Of a DNA stretch of 39,622 bases, positions 31,813 through 39,525 are shown piece by piece (position 1 is the stretch's first letter; every line of letters starts with the position of its first letter). A program made the position numbers and the translations under genes. The DNA lies in NCBI GenBank assembly GCA_018383195.1, contig JAGZOP010000017.1, positions 1 through 39,622 on the forward strand, in the 5' to 3' direction. Source of the stretch: Clostridiaceae bacterium. Its GTDB lineage: Bacteria > Bacillota > Clostridia > Oscillospirales > Butyricicoccaceae. Below the pieces are notes generated by a model. The model was not told the DNA's origin and did no database searches. It worked only from the letters and a program-made list of their open reading frames with translations.

Positions 31813-32544
31813 ATGCGTAATTATCAGGCTGAATTTGAAAAAAGGGTTCACTTCATCCAATCCATTCTTGCTGAAAGCGGAGCATCCGGTATTATTTACG
31901 GGAACAGCGGCGGAAAGGATTCAGCTTTGGTCGGAATTCTTTGTAAGGCTGCTTGTGAAAACACCGTTGGTTTCATTCTGCCATGTACTTCAAAAAGGAA
32001 TTATGAAGAGGATATGGAAGATGCAAAAGTCGTTGCTGCAAAATACCAAATTGAAACGCATACCATAGATCTGACTCCTGTGAAAAGCGCAGAGGAAAAG
32101 GCGCTCCGTGATGTTGCCGTTTTGAATGCTGCAGCGCTTTCCAATCTGGCGCCGAGACTGCGTATGCTGACATTGTACGCAGTAGCTGCCGCAGAAAATC
32201 GTCTGGTTGCCGGCACCGGCAATCGCAGCGAAGCCTATGTGGGCTATTTCACAAAATGGGGAGATGGCGCCCATGACTTCAACCCGATCTCCGATCTGAC
32301 TGTCACCGAAATATATGAATTTTTACGGTACTTGGACGCACCAAGGTGTGTGATTGAAAAAGCGCCCTCCGCAGCACTTTTTGATGGACAGACCGATGAA
32401 ACCGAAATGGGCGTCACCTACGCGGAACTTGATGCATACCTGTCCGGTGAGGAAATTACCCCAGAAAAACTGGAAATCATTGAGCGGCTGCACCAAAACA
32501 GTGCCCATAAACGCAAAGAAATCCTGCGTATCTCAAATGGATAA
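31813..32544 (+). CDS. nadE: NAD synthetase, ammonia-dependent type
   Basis: A 243-residue NAD synthetase that amidates deamido-NAD. The ATP-pyrophosphatase P-loop is GNSGGKDSALVG at about 30-41; GTGNRSEAYVGYFTKWGDGAHDFNPI is the binding and dimer loop near 136-160. It has only the synthetase domain (about 240-275 residues in the ammonia-using class) and no N-terminal glutaminase domain. The start at 31813 (CGAGG upstream) lies 13 bp after the amidohydrolase gene. It is the last gene of the operon and is followed by a terminator. Confidence 0.95.
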   Translation: MRNYQAEFEKRVHFIQSILAESGASGIIYGNSGGKDSALVGILCKAACENTVGFILPCTSKRNYEEDMEDAKVVAAKYQIETHTIDLTPVKSAEEKALRDVAVLNAAALSNLAPRLRMLTLYAVAAAENRLVAGTGNRSEAYVGYFTKWGDGAHDFNPISDLTVTEIYEFLRYLDAPRCVIEKAPSAALFDGQTDETEMGVTYAELDAYLSGEEITPEKLEIIERLHQNSAHKRKEILRISNG

Positions 32545-32548
32545 TGTG

Positions 32549-32590
32549 AACGCCCCATGATGCAGTATTTTACATCACGGGGCGTTTTTT
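32549..32590 (+). terminator. Terminator of the purC-nadE operon
   Basis: An 8-bp GC stem (AACGCCCC/GGGGCGTT) continued by TGATG/CATCA after one mismatch, then T6. It begins 4 nt after the nadE stop. Confidence 0.88.
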
Positions 32591-32879
32591 GTTTTTGGTA
32601 TCCATAGTGGACAGCAAACATTGCCGAAAGCTTCTGTCCTTACAATCCATATTTTGTTTTTTGCACACTCCATCACCTTGTTTATCTTAAAACGCAAATA
32701 CGCCGCACTTCTGTGCGGCGTAAACGCTGTGCATTTTTTCATCAACACCATCTTGAAACATCACAACGGTATAGATACCGTAGTCTTCAGGCTTGCGTCT
32801 AATACCAAATCGAAGCCCAACGCAGCGGGTTCGATTTGGAAAAAGAGCCACGACAAAATGAGTAAGCGGTGACTTTTGT
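32591..32879. other. Gene-poor intergenic stretch with two inverted repeats
   Basis: No convincing gene. A GC hairpin CGCCGCAC-TTCT-GTGCGGCG lies near 32702-32721, and a 36-bp imperfect palindrome (CCAAATCGAAGCCC paired with GGGTTCGATTTGG around AACGCAGC) lies near 32804-32839. A 68-codon minus-strand frame (32687-32893) spans both but has no ribosome site and starts in the tRNA terminator, so I treat it as spurious. The palindrome could be a copy of a dispersed repeat. Confidence 0.5.
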
Positions 32880-32914
32880 AAAAAAGAAGCCACAAACGAT
32901 ATAACGTCCGCGGC
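32880..32914 (-). terminator. Terminator of the tRNA-Ala gene
   Basis: On the minus strand GCCGCGGAC (32914-32906) pairs with GTTTGTGGC (32897-32889), including three G-U pairs, around an 8-nt loop; a TTCTTTTTT tract follows. It starts five bases after the tRNA 3' end. Confidence 0.8.
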
Positions 32915-32918
32915 GACT

Positions 32919-32994
32919 TGGTGGACCTGGAGGGATTCGAACCCTTGACCTCTCGGATGCGAACCGAACGCTCTCCCAGCTGAGCTACAGGCCC
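32919..32994 (-). tRNA. tRNA-Ala, anticodon CGC
   Basis: A 76-nt tRNA with encoded CCA. The acceptor stem GGGCCTG/CAGGTCC contains G3-U70, the alanine identity pair, and the discriminator is A73. The D arm is GCTC/GAGC. The anticodon stem TTCGG/CCGAG holds loop TTCGCAT, hence CGC, which reads GCG codons. The T loop is TTCGAAT; the first T-stem pair is an A-C mismatch. GCG codons are frequent in the neighbouring genes, in line with a dedicated tRNA. It has its own consensus promoter and terminator and is therefore monocistronic. Confidence 0.95.
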
Positions 32995-33041
32995 ATATTC
33001 ATATGAAAACCATCATTCCAGAGTTTCATTTTGAAACTCCC

Positions 33042-33070
33042 TTGACAATTTCTTATTATATCGATAGACT
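33042..33070 (+). promoter_or_regulatory. Promoter of glyS, interleaved with the tRNA-Ala promoter
   Basis: TTGACA (33042-33047) and TAGACT (33065-33070) are separated by 17 nt. Its spacer contains the -10 box of the opposing tRNA promoter. The leader to the ATG is about 70 nt and contains a small ACGTATA/TATACGT hairpin (33115-33133) just before the AAAAGGAG ribosome site; this is too short for a T-box. Confidence 0.65.
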
Positions 33071-33083
33071 AGTCTTATGTCAA
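33055..33083 (-). promoter_or_regulatory. Consensus promoter of tRNA-Ala
   Basis: A perfect TTGACA (33078-33083) and a perfect TATAAT (33055-33060) on the minus strand are separated by 17 nt. The tRNA 5' end is about 60 nt downstream. The element interleaves with the plus-strand glyS promoter, so both cannot be occupied by polymerase at once. Confidence 0.85.
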
Positions 33084-33148
33084 GTTCTTTTTAAGGACTG
33101 CAATTAATTCTGCACGTATAAGCCATATACGTCAAAAGGAGAAAAATC

Positions 33149-34561
33149 ATGAAAAACACTGAAAAAACCATGGAAAAAATCGTCGCCCTCTGCAAAGGAC
33201 GCGGTTTCGTGTACAGCGGCTCAGAAATTTACGGTGGTCTTGCAAACACATGGGATTACGGTCCGCTCGGTGTGGAATTCAAGAACAATGTCAAGGCTGC
33301 ATGGCGCAAAAAATTTATACAGGAATGTCCTTATAATGTTGGTCTGGATGCAGCGATTCTGATGAATCCCACTACATGGGTGGCTTCCGGTCATGTCGGC
33401 GGTTTTTCCGACCCGCTGATGGACTGTAAGGAATGTAAAGAACGTTTCCGTGCGGATAAGGTAATCGAAGATTGGTGTCAGGAAAATAACTTCGACCTCG
33501 GCAAGAGTGTCGATGCAATGAGCCAGTCGGAGATGAAAGCATTCATCGATGAACACGAAATTGCATGCCCGACCTGCGGCAAACACAACTGGACCGATAT
33601 CCGTCAGTTCAACCTAATGTTCAAAACTTTTCAGGGCGTTACCGAAAATGCAAAGAACGAACTGTTCCTGCGTCCCGAAACCGCACAGGGCATTTTCGTA
33701 AACTTCCAGAACGTACAGCGCACCACCCGCAAAAAGATTCCGTTTGGCGTCGGTCAGGTGGGCAAATCGTTCCGCAACGAGATTACACCGGGTAACTTTA
33801 CCTTCCGTACCCGTGAGTTTGAGCAGATGGAACTGGAATTCTTCTGCAAGCCGGGTACCGATCTTGACTGGTTCAAATACTGGAAGGACTTCTGTCATCA
33901 GTGGCTGCTCGATCTCGGTATGAAGGACGAAAACCTGCGTCTGCGCGACCATGACCCTGAGGAACTGTCCCACTACTCCAATGCAACCACCGATATTGAA
34001 TTCATGTTCCCGTTCGGCTGGGGCGAGCTGTGGGGCATTGCAGACCGCACCGACTTCGACCTGACCCAGCACCAGAACACCTCGGGTGTATCGATGGAAT
34101 ACTTCGATCAGGAAGCCAACGAAAAGTATATCCCGTATGTCGTTGAGCCGTCGCTCGGTGCAGACCGCGTTGCACTCGCTTTCCTGTGTGAAGCCTATGA
34201 TGAAGAAGTGGTTGGTCAGGATAAGAATGGTAAGGATGATGTCCGCACCGTACTCCGCCTGCATCCGGCGCTTGCGCCGTTCAAGGCTGCTGTGCTGCCG
34301 CTCTCCAAAAAGCTGACCGCACAGGCGATGCCGGTTTGGGAGAAGCTGTCTAAGAAGTTCAACGTGGACTTTGACGATGCCGGCTCGATTGGTAAGCGTT
34401 ACCGCCGAGAGGACGAAATCGGCACGCCGTTCTGCATTACCGTAGACTTTGAAACCGAAAACGACGGTTGTGTAACCGTTCGTGACCGTGATACCATGGA
34501 GCAGGAGCGTGTAAAGATCGACGATCTGACCCATTATCTTGCCAAGAAGATTGCATTCTGA
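33149..34561 (+). CDS. glyS: Glycyl-tRNA synthetase, single-chain (eukaryotic/archaeal-like) type
   Basis: A 470-residue class II synthetase of the homodimeric alpha2 type (often called GlyQS/Grs1-like). It starts with KIVALCKGRGFVYSGSEIYGGLANTWDYGPLG. Motif 2 is FRNEITPGNFTFRTREFEQMELEFF at about 210-235, motif 3 lies in PSLGADRVALAFL near 335, and the anticodon-binding domain occupies the last ~110 residues. CKECKERF and CPTCGK pairs in the insertion look like a zinc knuckle. AAAAGGAG precedes the ATG. It is monocistronic with its own promoter and a bidirectional terminator. Confidence 0.97.
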   Translation: MKNTEKTMEKIVALCKGRGFVYSGSEIYGGLANTWDYGPLGVEFKNNVKAAWRKKFIQECPYNVGLDAAILMNPTTWVASGHVGGFSDPLMDCKECKERFRADKVIEDWCQENNFDLGKSVDAMSQSEMKAFIDEHEIACPTCGKHNWTDIRQFNLMFKTFQGVTENAKNELFLRPETAQGIFVNFQNVQRTTRKKIPFGVGQVGKSFRNEITPGNFTFRTREFEQMELEFFCKPGTDLDWFKYWKDFCHQWLLDLGMKDENLRLRDHDPEELSHYSNATTDIEFMFPFGWGELWGIADRTDFDLTQHQNTSGVSMEYFDQEANEKYIPYVVEPSLGADRVALAFLCEAYDEEVVGQDKNGKDDVRTVLRLHPALAPFKAAVLPLSKKLTAQAMPVWEKLSKKFNVDFDDAGSIGKRYRREDEIGTPFCITVDFETENDGCVTVRDRDTMEQERVKIDDLTHYLAKKIAF

Positions 34562-34575
34562 TTTTTCTCAATAAC

Positions 34576-34617
34576 AAAAACCGGCGTTCCCTCGTTACGA
34601 AGGAGCGCCGGTTTTTT
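34576..34617. terminator. Bidirectional terminator between glyS and a small gene
   Basis: A stem of 11 bp (ACCGGCGTTCC/GGAGCGCCGGT, one G-U pair) is flanked by A5 on the left and T6 on the right. It lies 15 nt after glyS and directly at the end of the convergent small gene. Confidence 0.85.
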
Positions 34618-34618
34618 A

Positions 34619-34897
34619 TCACAGTAGGACTGCTGAGGTGTATTCCACCTTAATCCCTGCATCTTTTGTGCGGCTGAATTTTGCCTTATTCCCGCTTCCG
34701 TCATCAATCGTCATTTTCTCCAGCTTGTATCCGGTAAAGAAATCCGCTGCCGGACCTTCTACGAACGCAGACCACTGGCGGCGCTTGACCGCCATCAGGT
34801 TCTCCTCCTCCATCGCATGCATAGCCTGTGCCTGTGCAGTTTCCGGCTCCTGTACCTCTGTTTCCGCAGAAACCGTCTGTTCCATCATTTCACTCAT
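34619..34897 (-). CDS. Small hypothetical protein
   Basis: A 92-residue soluble protein that I do not recognise. The first ~33 residues are acidic and low in complexity (Glu, Ala, Gln, Thr and Met), probably disordered. The rest (KRRQWSAFVEGPAADFF onward) looks folded, with alternating polar and hydrophobic strands ending in VEYTSAVLL. The gene is credible: GGAGGG lies eight bases before the ATG, it stands alone between glyS and a sensor kinase, and a terminator follows. A weak TATCAT -10 may lie about 50 bp upstream. No signal peptide or membrane segment is seen. Confidence 0.7.
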   Translation of the reverse strand: MSEMMEQTVSAETEVQEPETAQAQAMHAMEEENLMAVKRRQWSAFVEGPAADFFTGYKLEKMTIDDGSGNKAKFSRTKDAGIKVEYTSAVLL

Positions 34898-35046
34898 ATT
34901 ATGTCCCTCCTGAATGTATCAAACGCCCCGCAGGGTTTGTTTTTTATGATACCACATTCATTTCCAAAAGGAAAGTATTATCCTGCTTCCAACCGGTGTA
35001 TTCTTTATAAAACGCAGGAAAATTTTCAATTTTTCTGCGCACTGCT

Positions 35047-35075
35047 TTGACGAAACGCACAATTTACAGTATAAT
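35047..35075 (+). promoter_or_regulatory. Promoter of the sensor kinase operon
   Basis: TTGACG (35047-35052) and a perfect TATAAT (35070-35075) are separated by 17 nt, about 42 bp upstream of the kinase ATG. Confidence 0.75.
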
Positions 35076-35117
35076 AACAATAATCCGAACGTCGATTTTC
35101 AACTGTGCAGGTGTATC

Positions 35118-36926
35118 ATGGCAAAACGCTCTACTTCTTCACAAAGCAATAAGATGCGCATGCTCCTCGGTTTCCGCTTCAAGGTGCTGTTTGCAATCGC
35201 AGGCATTACGCTGACCGCATGCACGCTGATTTCTTTTTTCTTTTTTCGTCTTTCCGCACAGACTGTGGAAAATAACTATCTTCACTTGCAGGAACGCACG
35301 CTGCGCGTAACCATGCGTTCGCTGGAAGAGCTGATGTCCTCTGCTTATGATACCACCGTTGCGCTGACCTGCGATGATGCGCTGACCGATATGGCGCACC
35401 GCTATATCGAAACGCACGGCGGTTTGGAAGATGCACAAAAAATCTCTGCATATCTGAAACAATATCAGCCGGATGGAGGCTTAGTCGATTCCATCTATCT
35501 CTACCTTCCTGCCCGCAATCAGGTGATTACCTCTGCCGATTACCATGCGGTACAGGAAATCTTTTTCGCGCAAAACTATCCATGGATGGTTTACCAAAGC
35601 AAGTGCCCTACCGGTACCCGTCTTGCCCCGGTGCTGCTGTATGATGAAGTCAACCGTGCCCCCCAATATGTGCTCGCCTATACCCGTCCAGTCTACGGTA
35701 CAGACGGCAAACCACTCGGCTGGCTGGCTGTAAATCTCAGCGAACGCGATCTCTTTTACCAGTTGCTCAGCCAAGGCACTCAAATGGGGGGCGATGAATA
35801 CTATTTGCTGGACGGTGACGGCGTAATCACCATGACCACAGATACCTCCGCAATCGGACACCTGTTTACCGAAGTCCGTCCGGGCGGGCAACTTCCCACC
35901 GGCACTCTGAACTCGGTACGGTACGGAGAAAAGCAGCTTCTGACATCTCTCCACTCCCCGATGACCGGATTTCGTCTGCTGTGCCTGAGCGACCGCGAAG
36001 AACTGGTGCACGATCTACGCGCACAGCTCGGCTACATTTTTATTGTCATGCTGATTACAACCCTTGTCATGCTCCTCGTTGCACTATGGGTTTCCCGTTG
36101 GATTTATGCACCCGTCAAAAATCTCAAAGACGCAATGCACCACGTGCAGGAAGGCGATCTGTCTGCGCGAGCAACCGTCTGGGATAATGATGAAATCGGA
36201 GAGCTGAGCGAGGGATTCAACCAAACCGTCGAGCAGGTCGAGCGACTGATCGGTCAGCTTGTTGAGGAGCGCATGCAGAAAAAAGAGGCAGAACTCGATG
36301 CGCTGCAATACCAAATTACACCGCATTTTATGTACAATACTCTCAATTCCATTAAGTATGCTGCAATGCTGCAAGGTGCAGACCGCATCGGCGAGCAGCT
36401 CGGCGCATTCATTGAGCTGCTGCAAGCCAGTATCAGCAGACAGGGGGCATTCCTTACTGTAGAGGAAGAAATACACATGGTCGAAAACTATGTAAAGCTC
36501 CAAAAATTCCGCTATATGGATGCGTTTGAAGTGGTATACTGCATTGAACCGGAAACCAAGCGGCTGTATGTCCCCCGTTTGATCCTACAGCCCCTTGTAG
36601 AAAACGCCATTCTCCACGGCACCAAACTGCATCGCAGCGACTGCCGCATCGAAATCGCTGTACAGCTCAACGGTCCCAGCCTTATCCTGCGCGTCACCGA
36701 TAATGGAACAGGCATGACCGAGCAGGAAGTCAATGCGCTGATGAGCGGTCAACGTCTGGCGCGTAAAGGCGGATTCAGCGGTATCGGGATTCCCAACATC
36801 CGCGAACGTCTCAAGCTCTATTACGGCGATATGGGGCAGCTTCACTACTCCAGCTCCCCCGGCTTCGGTACACGCGCGGTCATTACCTTGCCTGCCAGCC
36901 GCAGTGCCAGCGAATATGAAATCTAA
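35118..36926 (+). CDS. YesM/LytS-type sensor histidine kinase
   Basis: A 602-residue membrane kinase. TM1 lies at about 18-43, an extracellular Cache-like sensor domain at about 45-300, TM2 at about 304-328, HAMP at about 325-380, and the His_kinase domain holds the phosphoacceptor in QITPHFMYNTLNS near residue 403. The N box is LVENAILHG near 495 and the G box GIGIPNIRERL near 557. It should pass phosphate to the AraC-type regulator two genes downstream. The intervening gene encodes a sugar-binding lipoprotein, which suggests that ligand is sensed through that protein. The ribosome site is weak (AGGTG). Confidence 0.94.
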   Translation: MAKRSTSSQSNKMRMLLGFRFKVLFAIAGITLTACTLISFFFFRLSAQTVENNYLHLQERTLRVTMRSLEELMSSAYDTTVALTCDDALTDMAHRYIETHGGLEDAQKISAYLKQYQPDGGLVDSIYLYLPARNQVITSADYHAVQEIFFAQNYPWMVYQSKCPTGTRLAPVLLYDEVNRAPQYVLAYTRPVYGTDGKPLGWLAVNLSERDLFYQLLSQGTQMGGDEYYLLDGDGVITMTTDTSAIGHLFTEVRPGGQLPTGTLNSVRYGEKQLLTSLHSPMTGFRLLCLSDREELVHDLRAQLGYIFIVMLITTLVMLLVALWVSRWIYAPVKNLKDAMHHVQEGDLSARATVWDNDEIGELSEGFNQTVEQVERLIGQLVEERMQKKEAELDALQYQITPHFMYNTLNSIKYAAMLQGADRIGEQLGAFIELLQASISRQGAFLTVEEEIHMVENYVKLQKFRYMDAFEVVYCIEPETKRLYVPRLILQPLVENAILHGTKLHRSDCRIEIAVQLNGPSLILRVTDNGTGMTEQEVNALMSGQRLARKGGFSGIGIPNIRERLKLYYGDMGQLHYSSSPGFGTRAVITLPASRSASEYEI

Positions 36927-36939
36927 TGGGGGGATTCCC

Positions 36940-37911
36940 TTGATCAAACGACTGACCGGTCTGCTGCTCACCTTCCTGCTTCTCAGCGGCTGCACAGGTT
37001 CAAGCATGCAGGAAGATAAAACAACCGATACCACAACCATTGCGGTTCTGCTCAAGGGGATAGACAATCCCCATTGGCAGGAGATGCGCAAGGGCATTCT
37101 GGACACCGCCGCAGCACGCGGCGTAGATATCATCTTGCTCTACCCTGAAAGCGAAACCAATACCCAACAGCAAAGCCTGATTTTTCAGGATATTTTGGAG
37201 CAGCAGCCAGATGCGCTTCTATGGGCTCCCTGTGATTCCTCGCTCGGCCCGCAGATGAAAGCGATGGCGGATGCCGCGGGTGTTCCGCTATTTACAGTGG
37301 ACACCCGTGCAGATGGTGTCGATCTGCCCTATATTGGCGCGGATAATCTGCGGATTGGTCGTATAGCAGCACAGGAGCTTGCACAATCCTCCGATTATCG
37401 TGGAAAATTTGCAGTAATTGCCGGCCCTCAAAATCAACAATGCCATGTTGAGCGCGCAGAAGGTTTTGTGCAAATCATGAAGACTTTCCCAGATATCGAA
37501 GTTGTGGATATTTGCTATCCGAAAAGCGAATACGGCTTTATTCCTGCCATGGATGTGATGCAGCGGCTTCTCGATACCTACCCCGATCTAAGCGGTGTAT
37601 TCTGTACAAGCGGTGTAATCGGACTGGGTGCCGCCGAGCAGATTAAGGCAAACTACCGTCAGGAGCAGGTACTGGTTGTCACGCAGGACACTCAAAGTGA
37701 TGTGCTTTCTGCTGTAAACACTGGTCTGGTTCATGCAATGGTCACACAGGATGGGTATGAAGCCGGCCATCTTGCCATCAATACCATCCTCAGTTATCTG
37801 TCCGGAAATGAAATCAAACAGAATATCTATCTGTCCGCTGAGCTGCTGACCTGGCGCAATGTGGATGACTTTATGAAAGATTACTTACAGCGGAGGGATG
37901 CACATGATTAA
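36940..37911 (+). CDS. Periplasmic-binding-type sugar lipoprotein
   Basis: A 323-residue type I periplasmic binding protein (ribose/galactose family). The TTG at 36940 is chosen as start because GGGGGGAT lies just upstream and it yields a compact lipoprotein signal with the lipobox LLLSGC (Cys18). The ATG at 36904 lies inside the kinase gene without a ribosome site. The two Rossmann lobes follow, with GIDNPHWQEMRKGI, VDTRADGVDLPYIGADN and FCTSGVIGLGAAEQI motifs. Placed between a kinase and its regulator with no transporter genes on this strand, it probably serves as a sensing partner, like XylFII with LytS in clostridia, rather than as a dedicated uptake receptor. Confidence 0.9.
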   Translation: MIKRLTGLLLTFLLLSGCTGSSMQEDKTTDTTTIAVLLKGIDNPHWQEMRKGILDTAAARGVDIILLYPESETNTQQQSLIFQDILEQQPDALLWAPCDSSLGPQMKAMADAAGVPLFTVDTRADGVDLPYIGADNLRIGRIAAQELAQSSDYRGKFAVIAGPQNQQCHVERAEGFVQIMKTFPDIEVVDICYPKSEYGFIPAMDVMQRLLDTYPDLSGVFCTSGVIGLGAAEQIKANYRQEQVLVVTQDTQSDVLSAVNTGLVHAMVTQDGYEAGHLAINTILSYLSGNEIKQNIYLSAELLTWRNVDDFMKDYLQRRDAHD

Positions 37912-39403
37912 AGCTCTCATTGTAGATGATGATTTTCTGGTGCGCATGTTTCTGAAACAGCTCATCGACTGGGAAAGTCAGGGGTTCGAGCTGATCGGGG
38001 ATGCATGCGGCGGTGAAGAAGCTCTGGAACTGATCGACCAGTTCTCTCCCGATCTCATCATCACCGATCTGAGCATGCCCGGCATGGATGGAATCGAGCT
38101 GATCGAGCAGGCACGTGCCAAACTTCCGGACAGCTACATCATCGCACTCAGTTGTCACGGCGAATTCGAATATGTCAAAGAGGCAATGAAGCAGGGCGCC
38201 AATGAATATGTGCTGAAAAATCTGCTCGATGCTCCCGGTTTATGTAAGCAGCTCGAAATTGCGCGCACCAAGCTGGAAAATGCTGCGCAACGCGCAGAAC
38301 AAACAGATAAGCTTCGGCACCTCGCTGCAAAAGGAACAGAAATGCTGCGTTTCGAATTGCTGCAAAGCCTGCTGCACAATGCGCCAGCGGAAGAAGAACT
38401 TTTACACAGTTTCCGCGAAGCCGGACTGGATGGATCGTTTCACATCTGCGCTGCATTGGCGGTTTCCGCAGAAACCGCGCGCCATGATGCACTCGCTCAA
38501 GTTTGCGGTCAGTTTTGCCGCAATAAGCCGGCATTCTGTCTGCCCTATGATGATCACGCATGTTTTCTTCTCCTTGATCTGAGCTCCATTTCACCAGACA
38601 GTACTCAAACAGACTGGGTACACACCTTCGTCAAAGGACTTTACAACTGTATCAATGAGTATTTGAATGTGCAGCCCTGCTTAGGGGTCAGCACCGTCCA
38701 TGCCGGCATTATCGAATCGCATCAGGCGGTATCCGAGGCACGTATTGCGCTCGATCATGCGTTCTATGACCCCAGCATTCATTATGCCGCCGAATTGAAA
38801 AAAAGCGAGGGCACCCTTCCCGAAGATGCATATTCGATTTTGCACCGGCTGCCCACAATGGTGGAGGAAGGATTATATGAGCGTATCAGCGAGGACGCAC
38901 AGCGCATCCTTACCCTGTGCAGTCACAGACAAGCTCCCCCCGAAGAAGTAAAACGTTGGTTTTCTGAGCTTTTGCAAATCCTTGGCGTGGACGATGATGC
39001 ACCAGTCACATTTGAGGCATGTACGGCAAAACTGGCAGATGTCATTCAGCAGCTTGCAGAAGAACGCGGCATCAACGGAAATCATTCCATCCGGCATGCC
39101 GCAGCCTATCTGCGCGAGCACTTTTCTCAGCCGATTTCGCTTTCTACAGTCGCAGCAGAAGTCCATCTCAATCCTGCTTATCTTTCCTATCTTTTCAAGC
39201 GAGAAATGGGCGTAAATTTCAGCGACTATCTGCAAAACTGCCGCATGGAGCATATGAAACTGCTGCTGCGCGAATCAGACGCTCCGCTCAAGGAATGTGC
39301 CTCCCAAGCCGGGTTTTCCGATTACCGAAATTTTTGTAAACTATTCAAAAAACAAACCGGTCTGCGCCCAGCGCAATATCGCAGTCTCAATCGCGAAAAC
39401 TAA
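37904..39403 (+). CDS. YesN-type response regulator with AraC DNA-binding domain
   Basis: A 499-residue regulator. The receiver domain (1-120) has acidic residues Asp8-10, phosphoacceptor Asp55 (IITDLSMPGMDG) and Lys in VLKNL. A long middle region (about 130-385) of unknown fold is typical of YesN proteins. The C-terminal AraC double HTH (about 397-495) has SLSTVAAEVHLNPAYLSYLFK and LKECASQAGFSDYRNFCKLFKK. The ATG at 37904 has GGAGG seven bases upstream and overlaps the lipoprotein gene by 8 bp. It probably activates a sugar ABC operon, perhaps the one whose permease end faces it at 39526. Confidence 0.94.
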   Translation: MIKALIVDDDFLVRMFLKQLIDWESQGFELIGDACGGEEALELIDQFSPDLIITDLSMPGMDGIELIEQARAKLPDSYIIALSCHGEFEYVKEAMKQGANEYVLKNLLDAPGLCKQLEIARTKLENAAQRAEQTDKLRHLAAKGTEMLRFELLQSLLHNAPAEEELLHSFREAGLDGSFHICAALAVSAETARHDALAQVCGQFCRNKPAFCLPYDDHACFLLLDLSSISPDSTQTDWVHTFVKGLYNCINEYLNVQPCLGVSTVHAGIIESHQAVSEARIALDHAFYDPSIHYAAELKKSEGTLPEDAYSILHRLPTMVEEGLYERISEDAQRILTLCSHRQAPPEEVKRWFSELLQILGVDDDAPVTFEACTAKLADVIQQLAEERGINGNHSIRHAAAYLREHFSQPISLSTVAAEVHLNPAYLSYLFKREMGVNFSDYLQNCRMEHMKLLLRESDAPLKECASQAGFSDYRNFCKLFKKQTGLRPAQYRSLNREN

Positions 39404-39411
39404 ATTTCTGT

Positions 39412-39453
39412 AAAAAAACGGTCAGACCGCACAGAATCCCATGCGGTCTGACC
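39412..39453 (-). terminator. Terminator of the right-edge permease operon (minus strand)
   Basis: A perfect 12-bp stem (39420-39431 with 39442-39453) with a 10-nt loop. On the minus strand it is followed by T7; on the plus strand no T tract follows, so it serves the permease operon. Confidence 0.82.
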
Positions 39454-39489
39454 CCCATAAAAAAGAGAAAGAAGAAGTAATTTTATTTT

Positions 39490-39520
39490 CTCCATCCGCT
39501 TTTGCGGATGGGGATTTTTT
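39490..39520 (+). terminator. Terminator of the kinase-lipoprotein-regulator operon (plus strand)
   Basis: A 10-bp stem (39490-39499 with 39504-39513, one U-G pair) with a TTTT loop is followed by T6. It lies beyond the opposing terminator, so the two convergent transcripts overlap by about 100 nt. Confidence 0.78.
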
Positions 39521-39525
39521 CACAC

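Noticed and set aside
32687..32893. A 68-codon minus-strand protein
   Set aside because: It begins inside the tRNA terminator, has no ribosome site and contains two palindromes; no recognisable fold.
33071..33148. T-box leader for glyS
   Set aside because: The leader is only about 70 nt and lacks a specifier stem and the T-box core; only a small hairpin is present.
34918..34948. Hairpin with T tract on the plus strand upstream of the small gene
   Set aside because: The stem has a bulge, and there is no plus-strand gene before it apart from glyS, which already has a strong terminator; probably fortuitous.
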